A stretch of DNA of 10,251 nucleotides from Gammaproteobacteria bacterium (GTDB lineage: Bacteria; Pseudomonadota; Gammaproteobacteria; Arenicellales; Spongiicolonaceae), in contig RKSH01000021.1 of NCBI GenBank assembly GCA_007570945.1, positions 1-10,251 of the forward strand, in the 5' to 3' direction. Numbering within the stretch: the first letter of the stretch is position 1; every line of letters begins with the position of its first letter. The position numbers and the translations under genes were made by a program. The notes under the pieces were generated by a model that ran no database searches, had not been told where the DNA came from, and saw only the letters and a list, made by a program, of their open reading frames with translations. Below are positions 1 to 4,836 of this stretch, one piece after another.

Positions 1-1116
1 GTCCACGAGCGTGACCCAATCGTTTTTTGCATCGTCCTGCTCGTAGAAAAAATGCCGCGGCGCCGGCGTGTCCGGGCCGAGGTTGACGTCAGTGACCCAT
101 CGAAACAGTTGGTTCAGCGTCGCGCTCACCATCGCCCGGTCCGACACATGCACCGAGCGCTCGCGCTGCATGTGGGTTTCCGATGCAGCCCTGCTGCCCT
201 GCCCCTGGATTTCGGTGGCCAGCGTTTGCGAGGTCAGCGCCTTGGAAATTTCCTGGTTGCACGCGCGAATCAGACGCTCTTGCGGCGTCGCCGCCTGGCT
301 GCCGGCGCTGCCGCTCAGGGACAGCATCTCCACCCCGTCCTCCACCGCCCCCACCGCGTTGCCGGCGAGTTTTCCCAGCGCCTCCACCAGCTCGTCCACC
401 TGCTCTGCATTCCATCCGGCCGGGTATTTGCCCACCATGAACGGCACGCCGAATTTCTCCGTGAACTGGGTGAAAAATTTAAACCCGGCGTGCTTGAAGA
501 GGAACGGCCAGACGCAGGCCGAGAACACGGCTATGCCGTACGGGTTGTCGAAAGACGGCATGTGCCGCGTCAGCAACGCCGCGCGCGCCGGAATTTCCTC
601 GCCGCGCACCGCGTCGCGGCGGGTGAGCGCCCGCAGCGCGTTGTCGTCGGCGTCAAAGACAAAGCGGCGTTGCGGCCGGTCCACCACTCGCGCCGGCAGA
701 ATGTCGCCGCCGAATTTTCCCCACACGACGTTGTGCACCGCAAAGCCGCGAAACGCCGCCACGGCCATGGTCCAAATCACGTCGTTCCATGTGGCGTCGC
801 CGTCCGGCGGCCGCGCCATCACCTCCCGCGCCAGGTCGGTTGCACGGCGCGCCTTGCGCCCCTCGCCGCCCGGCACGATGCGCCATTCAAATCCCAGCAG
901 CCCCGCCCGCACCGCGCGCAACTCGCCAATGACATGCGCGTCCAAAATCAGGCGGTCAAAAATTTCCTGCTGCCCGGCCTCGCCGCGCCGGCGCAGGATG
1001 GCGTCGGGATTTGGCAGCCGCCCCCACAACGCGCTCAGCCATGGGTCGTCGAATCGAGCCGCGATTTGCTGCCCCGGCAGCACCCGCGCTTTTTTGATTT
1101 TGTTTTTTGCTTTCAT
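1..1116 (-). CDS. Phage portal protein, Mu gp29-like (DUF935 family), 3' end outside window
   Basis: The leftward frame is open from an ATG at 1116 to the window edge, giving 372 residues with no stop, so the C-terminus is missing. Portal proteins form the dodecameric ring at the capsid vertex through which the terminase pumps DNA. Family-like segments are visible: residues 187-200 (PSFDNPYGIAVFSA), followed by an aromatic stretch (WPFLFKHAGFKFF) and a GVPFMVGKYP segment near 223-232, then TEIQGQGSRAASETH at 301-315. These match my memory of the Mu gp29/DUF935 portals. The start overlaps the terminase stop by one base (TAATG), and GGGGTGA lies about 7 bases upstream, so translation is probably coupled. 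The order small terminase, large terminase, portal is the Mu order 27-28-29. Full members are usually near 500 residues, so perhaps a quarter is missing. Confidence 0.93.
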   Translation of the reverse strand, partial: MKAKNKIKKARVLPGQQIAARFDDPWLSALWGRLPNPDAILRRRGEAGQQEIFDRLILDAHVIGELRAVRAGLLGFEWRIVPGGEGRKARRATDLAREVMARPPDGDATWNDVIWTMAVAAFRGFAVHNVVWGKFGGDILPARVVDRPQRRFVFDADDNALRALTRRDAVRGEEIPARAALLTRHMPSFDNPYGIAVFSACVWPFLFKHAGFKFFTQFTEKFGVPFMVGKYPAGWNAEQVDELVEALGKLAGNAVGAVEDGVEMLSLSGSAGSQAATPQERLIRACNQEISKALTSQTLATEIQGQGSRAASETHMQRERSVHVSDRAMVSATLNQLFRWVTDVNLGPDTPAPRHFFYEQDDAKNDWVTLVD

Positions 1117-2753
1117 TAGTATTCACCCCATCGGATTCCTGCCGTCGGCCGCTCGGCCTCGCGCACCGCCCCGGCCGGATCGCGCCACGCCAGGCCGGCG
1201 GTCAATTGCCAAAGCATGTGCAATGCATCCGGCCCGTCGTCGTGGTCAGTGTGCGGGTAGTGCTCCAACTGCTCCCGCAGCGTCACCTGGTCGCGGCGAA
1301 GCAAAATTCGCCCGCCGGCCAAGAACGGCTGCAGCGATTCAATTCGCAACGCCTTGTCGGTGTGCGGCGTCACCGCCCGCGCCGGCACCGGCTCCCCGGC
1401 GGCGATGGATTTATCCAAAACTTGCTGCCGAAAATATTCCTGAAATTGCACCGCCTCCACCGCCCAGGCCGCGCACTTCCACGCACGTTGAAGTGTGATT
1501 ACGTCGTCGATAATCTTGTCCGGCGTCCGCCGCCGGATGCTGGCGGCGAGGACGTACAGAATTCTTTTTTTCGCCCCGCGCTCCACGCCGCCCACGAGGA
1601 TTGCCGACGGGTCGGAGCGCGAATTTTTTCCCAGCGACGGATCCACGCAGCCAAAAGTCACCATGTCGGCCGGGCGCTTGTCCCAAAAGCACACCGCGCC
1701 GGCGAACACCGCATCGTCCGCCGCGCCGGGCTCGTTCTGTTTTTCCACCGCAAAATCCCCCGGCGACTCCGCGCGCTCCAGCATCAACTGCAACAGCGGT
1801 TGCGCGTCCAGCCAGGAAACCTCCGCGCCGGCGTCCATGGTTTTTTTGCGCCGGCGGTAAAATTCGGCGGCGCCATCCGCATCGCCGGCGCCCACCTGCT
1901 CGGTGAATTTGTCCCACAAGTCCATCCGCGCCGGCCAGCGGATGATGGAGCGAAATTTCTTTCCGTTCCACCGCCCGGCCTTCAGCAACCCGGCCAGCAA
2001 ACTGTCGTAGTGCAGAATTGTGCCGATAACAATGACGTCCATGCTGCCGTCCGGCGGGCCGAGATACAGCACCGCCTGCCGCCACCACCGCGCGAGTTTG
2101 TGCCGCTGCTCGATGGTTTTTACATTCGTGTCGTTTTCAAGGTCGTCACCAATCACCAGGTCCGGCCGGTGGGGCCCGTGGCGCAGCCCGCGCACCCGCT
2201 GCCCGGCGCCGCGCGCTTGAATCTTGATGTTGTTTTTTGTCACCACCACCCCGTCGCGCCACACGGCGCCGGCGCCCATGGCCTCCGGCCAGTCCGCGGC
2301 CAGGCGGGGGTTGCTTTCCACTTCGGCCTTCACCGCCCCCAGCAGCGTCGCCGCCTGCTCGAACACATCACAAATCATCAGCATGTAATGTTTGCGGCCG
2401 GTGACGACGCACCAAAGCACCAGTTGCAGTGACACGATGGTGGACTTTCCCTCGCCCCGCGGCGCCGCCACCGCGGTGCGCGTGCCGCCGGCCGCATCAA
2501 TTCGCCGCGGCAGGTTGTCGTACAACCAGCCATGCGTCGCCGCCTCGCCGCGGGTGACGTAGTGCGGGAAATAAGTTTTGGCAAAAAAACGAAAGTCGCC
2601 CGCGGCGCGCTTGGTCCGCCGCGCCCGCGCCGCGTCGTCCGGCGCGAAGCCCTCCACGCTGGCCTCAATCTCCCGCCGCAGCGCGGCGGTGTACTCCGCC
2701 ACCTCGCGCGCGAACTCGCGGCCGGTCAGTTTTTTGTGGCTCAGGCGATGCAC
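1116..2753 (-). CDS. Phage terminase large subunit (packaging ATPase and nuclease), Mu gp28-like position
   Basis: A 545-residue protein with both halves of a large terminase. The N-terminal ATPase has a Walker A-type loop at about residues 97-105 (APRGEGKST) and a Walker B strand at 199-204 (LVIGDD). Residues 243-248 (IGTILH) fit the coupling motif. The C-terminal RNase H-like nuclease shows VDPSLG (Asp371), AVEAVQ (Glu433) and HDDGPDAL (Asp505/506/509), the expected acidic metal ligands. It would drive DNA into the prohead through the portal and cut the DNA. The start is a GTG at 2753, three bases after the small terminase stop, with GGAG seven bases upstream inside the preceding gene; no better ATG precedes it. 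Length and motifs look complete. The C-terminal pattern resembles the DGPDAL-ending terminases of many siphophages, so the family within the terminases is less certain than the function. Confidence 0.96.
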   Translation of the reverse strand: MHRLSHKKLTGREFAREVAEYTAALRREIEASVEGFAPDDAARARRTKRAAGDFRFFAKTYFPHYVTRGEAATHGWLYDNLPRRIDAAGGTRTAVAAPRGEGKSTIVSLQLVLWCVVTGRKHYMLMICDVFEQAATLLGAVKAEVESNPRLAADWPEAMGAGAVWRDGVVVTKNNIKIQARGAGQRVRGLRHGPHRPDLVIGDDLENDTNVKTIEQRHKLARWWRQAVLYLGPPDGSMDVIVIGTILHYDSLLAGLLKAGRWNGKKFRSIIRWPARMDLWDKFTEQVGAGDADGAAEFYRRRKKTMDAGAEVSWLDAQPLLQLMLERAESPGDFAVEKQNEPGAADDAVFAGAVCFWDKRPADMVTFGCVDPSLGKNSRSDPSAILVGGVERGAKKRILYVLAASIRRRTPDKIIDDVITLQRAWKCAAWAVEAVQFQEYFRQQVLDKSIAAGEPVPARAVTPHTDKALRIESLQPFLAGGRILLRRDQVTLREQLEHYPHTDHDDGPDALHMLWQLTAGLAWRDPAGAVREAERPTAGIRWGEY

Positions 2754-2756
2754 AAA

Positions 2757-3254
2757 TCAACTCCACTCCGCCGCCAACTCGGCGCCGAAGGCTTCCAGCG
2801 CACCCAACATCGCCGGCGCCAATTCGGGGTTGCGCAGTTGCAAAAACTTGCCGAATTTTTTGAGGACATCCGCGGCGATGCCGAGCCGCGCGAGTTTTGG
2901 GTCCACGCAGCCGGCGGCGCGCACAGTTTGCGCATATGCATTGCTGAGCGTCGCCATGGCCCGCGTCACCTCCAGCGGGTCGGCCGGATGGGTTTTTAGC
3001 GCCGCGATGGTGGATTCGAACAGCTTCGAAAAGTCATCAAGAACCCGCTCGGTGACGTGCCCGAGCCCGCCCTCGGCCAGCCGCGCCGCGTTGCGCGCCG
3101 TGTCCCAATCGTCGCCGCCCAAGCGCGCCTGCCGCTTCCACGTGCGCGCGGTGCCGGGCGAGACCCCGGCCTGCCGCGCCGCCTCGCTCAGCGGCAGCCG
3201 GTTGCGAACATAGCCGGCGCGCACCCGCGCGCGCACGCTGCCGGGGTGCGCCAC
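2757..3254 (-). CDS. Terminase small subunit-like protein, Mu gp27-like (DUF1804 family)
   Basis: A 165-residue protein beginning MAHPGSVRARVRAGYVRN. Residues about 20-42 (LPLSEAARQAGVSPGTARTWKRQ) read as a helix-turn-helix, followed by the GDDWDTARNAARLAEGG stretch that I recognise from DUF1804 proteins of Mu-like phages. The rest is helical and would serve oligomerisation. Small terminases bind phage DNA at the packaging start site and recruit the large subunit, and the position directly before the large terminase agrees. The GTG start at 3254 gives the family-typical MAH N-terminus. Its SD is weak (GGGG about 9 bases upstream), and it lies four bases after the stop of the preceding small gene, so reinitiation is plausible. 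Confidence 0.88.
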   Translation of the reverse strand: MAHPGSVRARVRAGYVRNRLPLSEAARQAGVSPGTARTWKRQARLGGDDWDTARNAARLAEGGLGHVTERVLDDFSKLFESTIAALKTHPADPLEVTRAMATLSNAYAQTVRAAGCVDPKLARLGIAADVLKKFGKFLQLRNPELAPAMLGALEAFGAELAAEWS

Positions 3255-3258
3255 GGAT

Positions 3259-3486
3259 TCAGGCCCCGACCTTGCCGCCGAGACCGATGCCGACGGCGGA
3301 AATCACCGTGGCGATGGTGGCGGCGAAAACCGAGCTTCGCACCTCCACCGCGCGCAACCGGGAATCCACATCGCTGATGTGGCCGTCGACCCCCTCGATG
3401 GTTTTTTGCAAACCGTCCAACTGCTTCTGCATGCCGTCCAGTTTGCCCTCGATGCGGCCAAGAGCGCGGCTGGTTTTCTCGTTCAT
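3259..3486 (-). CDS. Small coiled-coil protein with one C-terminal membrane helix (XhlA-like)
   Basis: A 75-residue protein. Residues 1-50 form a charged heptad-like helix (RIEGKLDGMQKQLDGLQKTI), and residues about 52-70 (SVFAATIATVISAVGIGLG) form one membrane helix. This is the plan of the XhlA family, small membrane-anchored proteins often found beside holins and endolysins, so an accessory lysis role is plausible. Mu-like phages also carry small coiled-coil/membrane proteins near here (DUF2730), whose order of parts I recall as the reverse. The start overlaps the upstream stop as ATGA, with AGAGG about seven bases before the ATG, so it is surely expressed with its neighbour. The gene is well supported; the function is inference from topology and place. 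Confidence 0.75.
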   Translation of the reverse strand: MNEKTSRALGRIEGKLDGMQKQLDGLQKTIEGVDGHISDVDSRLRAVEVRSSVFAATIATVISAVGIGLGGKVGA

Positions 3487-3983
3487 TTTTTTCCTCTGGG
3501 AAGTTTGACCTTGAAAGATTCAACGAAAATTCGGAACAGCCGCATCAGCCCCAGCGTGCTGACCAAAATTCCAATCATTGCGAATTCAAACCACCAAGGC
3601 GCGCCGTCGTAGCCGTGAGCCCGCCACCCCGCGTGGATTGCATCGTCCAGGCCGAGGTCGACGCAGGAGCCGACCGCGCAGGTGAGGGCGAGGATGATGG
3701 CGTTCAAAAACGGCAGCGCGAAAATCGCCGCAAAAAACAAAATGAGGAACTCGTCCATTTTGGTGGTGTCGCGGTTGCGCAGCACCTGCAAATCGTACTC
3801 CGCGTCGGCCTTGCCGCGCTCGCGCAAGCGGTTTTCCTTCGCCTCCAGCCGCGCCACCTTCACGTCGATTTTTTTCAGCGCGAGGCGCCGCGCCCCGGCC
3901 TCCGCGGCCGCCTTGCGGCCTTGGTACGCGCCAAAGGCATCGCCGGCCGCGCCGAGGATTGTGGCGATGGGATTAAAAGGCAT
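3483..3983 (-). CDS. Two-helix membrane protein, holin candidate, first gene of the leftward operon
   Basis: A 166-residue protein. Residues 1-20 are mildly hydrophobic (PFNPIATILGAAGDAFGAY), 31-72 form a strongly charged helix (KKIDVKVARLEAKENRLRER), and there are two hydrophobic helices at about 78-104 (FLILFFAAIFALPFLNAIIL) and 129-150 (PWWFEFAMIGILVSTLGLM). The charged DYDLQVLRNR segment followed by membrane helices resembles a group of phage membrane proteins often labelled holins. A holin would make the inner-membrane lesion that lets the endolysin reach the wall. It overlaps the next gene by ATGA. The start codon sits in the loop of a long hairpin whose stem holds the AAAAGG SD-like bases. 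I do not recognise an exact family; other membrane roles remain possible. Confidence 0.72.
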   Translation of the reverse strand: MPFNPIATILGAAGDAFGAYQGRKAAAEAGARRLALKKIDVKVARLEAKENRLRERGKADAEYDLQVLRNRDTTKMDEFLILFFAAIFALPFLNAIILALTCAVGSCVDLGLDDAIHAGWRAHGYDGAPWWFEFAMIGILVSTLGLMRLFRIFVESFKVKLPRGKK

Positions 3984-4004
3984 TCGCGCCTTTTAACCAT
4001 CGCC
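3963..4004 (-). promoter_or_regulatory. Hairpin covering the ribosome binding site of the leftward operon's first gene
   Basis: On the + strand, GGCGATGG (3963-3970) pairs with CCATCGCC (3997-4004) and TTAAAAGG (3973-3980) with CCTTTTAA (3989-3996). That is 16 pairs, with only a GA bulge and an 8-base loop. In the leftward mRNA the loop is CGCGAATG, ending with the start codon of the 3983 gene, and the SD-like AAAAGG is buried in the upper stem. Such a structure should hold down initiation unless melted, cleaved or bypassed by a shorter transcript, as known for phage T4 lysozyme. A run of six T (4011-4016) follows on the + strand, but no rightward gene lies to the left, so I do not call it a rightward terminator. 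Confidence 0.7.
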
Positions 4005-4010
4005 GCCGGG

Positions 4011-4039
4011 TTTTTTCAGGGGCGCAACGCGCCCCCCCC
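4011..4039 (-). repeat. Leader element, copy 1 (G8-CGC-NNN-GCG-CCCC-TG-A6)
   Basis: Read leftward, this is eight G, CGC GTT GCG, four C, TG, six A. It matches the copy at 4303-4331 (read rightward) over 29 bases with only the three central bases different. The G/C arms fold on themselves (GGGGCGC with GCGCCCC). It ends 27 bases before the leftward operon's first ATG. It lacks a T run on its 3' side, so it is not an ordinary terminator. It could be an RNA structure in the leader, a protein-binding site on DNA, or a dispersed palindromic repeat. Confidence 0.75.
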
Positions 4040-4043
4040 AGGC

Positions 4044-4071
4044 AAAAAAAAGCCCGGCGCGATTGCCGGGC
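4044..4071 (-). terminator. Intrinsic terminator, leftward
   Basis: GCCCGGC (4052-4058) and GCCGGGC (4065-4071) form a perfect 7-bp GC stem with a 6-base loop. On the leftward strand this is followed directly by eight T (4051-4044). This is a standard Rho-independent terminator, but it lies upstream of the leftward operon's first gene. It therefore either ends a short RNA made from the AT-rich block to the right, or acts as an attenuator in the late leader that must be read through. Confidence 0.72.
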
Positions 4072-4087
4072 GGGGTGGCGGGGTGGC
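4072..4087. repeat. Two tandem copies of GGGGTGGC
   Basis: GGGGTGGC occurs at 4072-4079 and again at 4080-4087, between the terminator stem and the left arm of the 16-bp inverted repeat. Two copies are too few to call iterons, and the second overlaps the inverted repeat arm by four bases. The tract may be a slippage product or a linker. Confidence 0.5.
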
Positions 4088-4177
4088 GGCGAAAACAGGG
4101 CGATGAATGCGGGCAGGATGCAAGGCAGGGCGCTGCCGTCTCTTTTTGGCCCTCGCGGCTTCCTGTTTTCGCCGCCA
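4084..4177. repeat. Perfect 16-bp inverted repeat with 62 bases inside
   Basis: TGGCGGCGAAAACAGG at 4084-4099 is the exact reverse complement of 4162-4177. The arms stop matching on both sides. No reading frame in the interior looks like a gene. No transposase, target duplication or phage attachment core is visible, so I read it as an RNA-forming or protein-binding structure rather than a mobile element. Confidence 0.8.
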
Positions 4178-4191
4178 TGGGGGGCGGCCGT

Positions 4192-4261
4192 CAATCTTTT
4201 TTTGCATTTTTTTTAATTGTTTTTTCCGGCCAAAAACCTTTGTAAAACAAGGTTATTTGAG
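4192..4261. promoter_or_regulatory. AT-rich divergent promoter region with an operator-like dyad
   Basis: This block is far richer in A and T than the rest of the window and holds several T and A runs. A near-palindrome at 4235-4254 has arms AACCTT and AAGGTT around TGTAAAAC. A weak rightward promoter reading is TTGTTT (4217-4222), an 18-base gap and TGTAAA (4241-4246); no leftward pair is convincing. Position between two divergent operons makes promoters here likely. Late promoters in Mu-like phages need an activator and often lack a good -35, which would explain the poor boxes. Confidence 0.4.
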
Positions 4262-4266
4262 CGGGC

Positions 4267-4300
4267 GGCGCGAAAATTCCCGCGCCAAATTGCGTTTTTT
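4267..4300 (+). terminator. Weak rightward hairpin with T run in the endolysin leader
   Basis: GGCGCG (4267-4272) pairs with CGCGCC (4281-4286) around an 8-base loop, and six T follow at 4295-4300. The eight bases between stem and T run make it a poor terminator by itself. It is listed because it holds the same place in the rightward leader, just before the G8 element, as the strong terminator does in the leftward one. Confidence 0.25.
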
Positions 4301-4302
4301 GA

Positions 4303-4331
4303 GGGGGGGGCGCAACGCGCCCCTGAAAAAA
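4303..4331 (+). repeat. Leader element, copy 2 (G8-CGC-NNN-GCG-CCCC-TG-A6)
   Basis: Read rightward, this is eight G, CGC AAC GCG, four C, TG, six A, the same as copy 1 read leftward except for the three central bases. It ends 28 bases before the endolysin ATG at 4360, against 27 bases for copy 1 and its gene. The two copies thus have the same orientation relative to transcription and almost the same distance to the start codon, although they lie on opposite strands. Confidence 0.75.
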
Positions 4332-4343
4332 TCAATTTTTGCA

Positions 4344-4371
4344 GGTGATTCTCTGCCGCATGCAAATCACC
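4344..4371 (+). promoter_or_regulatory. Hairpin enclosing the endolysin start codon
   Basis: GGTGATT (4344-4350) is complementary to AATCACC (4365-4371). The 14-base loop between them contains the ATG at 4360-4362. GGTGA is the only SD-like sequence before this start, so the stem would cover it. An alternative pairing, GCAG (4341-4344) with CTGC (4354-4357), competes. Seven pairs can arise by chance; the parallel with the leftward operon's start is what makes it worth listing. Confidence 0.45.
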
Positions 4372-4836
4372 CGCAATTTTTCCCTGGTCGAATTTCGCCG
4401 CTCCTGGCGGGCGGAAAAATTAGGTTTGGACAACACCCCGCCGCCGGAGGCCGAGGCGTGCATCGTCGCGCTGTGCGAAAAAATTCTGCAGCCTGTGCGT
4501 GACCATTTCGGCTTGGCAGTTTTTGTCGACAGCGGCTACCGCTGTGCCGCGTTGAACGATGCGGTCGGCGGCGCAAAAAATTCACAGCACCTCCGCGGCG
4601 AGGCCGCCGACATCCGGGTCAACGCCGTGCCGGCGCGCGAGGTGGCCGAGTGGATTGGAAATTCCAGCCTGCCGTTTGACCAGGTGATTTTCGAGCGCAA
4701 GCTCGACGGCACCGAGTGGGTGCATGTCTCCCACTCGCCGCTGCCGCGGCGCCAGGCGCTGCAGGCCGCGTTTGACCATAACGGCAAGCCTGTTTACGCC
4801 CCGCTTTTTATGGCGGAGGCGGAGGCCGCGGCATGA
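4360..4836 (+). CDS. Endolysin, M15-family zinc peptidase (peptidoglycan endopeptidase)
   Basis: A 158-residue protein with the full M15 (Peptidase_M15_3-type) zinc site: SGYR at 58-61, SQHLRGEAADI at 75-85 giving His77 and Asp84 as ligands, and EWVHVS at 119-124 giving His122 as third ligand and Glu119 as likely catalytic base. These enzymes cut peptide links of peptidoglycan, and phages use them for lysis. No signal peptide or membrane helix is visible, so it should need a holin; the membrane protein at 3483-3983 is the obvious partner. An in-frame TTG at 4339 would add seven residues, but ATG 4360 gives the normal MQITRNFSLVEF N-terminus and matches the leader spacing. The stop overlaps the protease start (ATGA, 4833-4836). 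Finding it in front of the head protease is uncommon. Confidence 0.93.
   Translation: MQITRNFSLVEFRRSWRAEKLGLDNTPPPEAEACIVALCEKILQPVRDHFGLAVFVDSGYRCAALNDAVGGAKNSQHLRGEAADIRVNAVPAREVAEWIGNSSLPFDQVIFERKLDGTEWVHVSHSPLPRRQALQAAFDHNGKPVYAPLFMAEAEAAA

Larger units (their letters stand above)
4044..4178 (-). ncRNA. Candidate structured small RNA ending at the leftward terminator
   Basis: Read leftward, the region opens with a 16-base arm (4177-4162), holds 62 bases with smaller hairpins such as GGCAG-CGCC-CTGCC (near 4124-4137), closes with the exact complementary arm (4099-4084), and runs within 12 bases into the intrinsic terminator. An AT-rich block that could hold a promoter lies just upstream (4192-4261). 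A closing stem, inner hairpins and an own terminator without a convincing reading frame is the usual build of a small RNA. It could equally be the attenuated leader of the late operon. No promoter of good quality was found, and I recognise no RNA family. Confidence 0.35.

Noticed and set aside
52..2432. Long plus-strand open frames over the portal and terminase genes (52-1119, 68-1498, 1107-2432).
   Set aside because: They are antisense to genes with clear Walker, nuclease and portal motifs, and their products are Arg/Pro/Ala-rich without any recognisable domain.
3963..4016. The 16-pair hairpin plus six T as a rightward terminator.
   Set aside because: Six bases separate stem and T run, and no rightward gene lies to the left. 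The fit around the leftward start codon explains it better.
4005..4058. GCCGGG-T6 (4005-4016) pairing with the A run and CCCGGC (4046-4058) as an antiterminator against the leftward terminator.
   Set aside because: In the leftward RNA the 4005-4016 strand is made after the terminator, so it cannot stop it from forming in time. The pairing may still matter in the finished RNA but I do not call it.
4084..4177. The 16-bp inverted repeat as a miniature transposable element or attachment site.
   Set aside because: There is no flanking target duplication, no transposase-like terminal motif, and the right arm is followed by unrelated sequence. The link with the terminator fits an RNA structure better.
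3973..4245. Several open frames of 60-73 codons in the space between the operons, on both strands.
   Set aside because: They run through the hairpins, terminator and repeats, have no good SD sequence, and give Arg/Pro-rich products with no neighbour to couple to.
4339..4359. TTG at 4339 or GTG at 4345 as the endolysin start.
   Set aside because: Neither has a usable SD, and both add residues before the normal M15 endolysin N-terminus. ATG 4360 also matches the leader spacing of the other operon.
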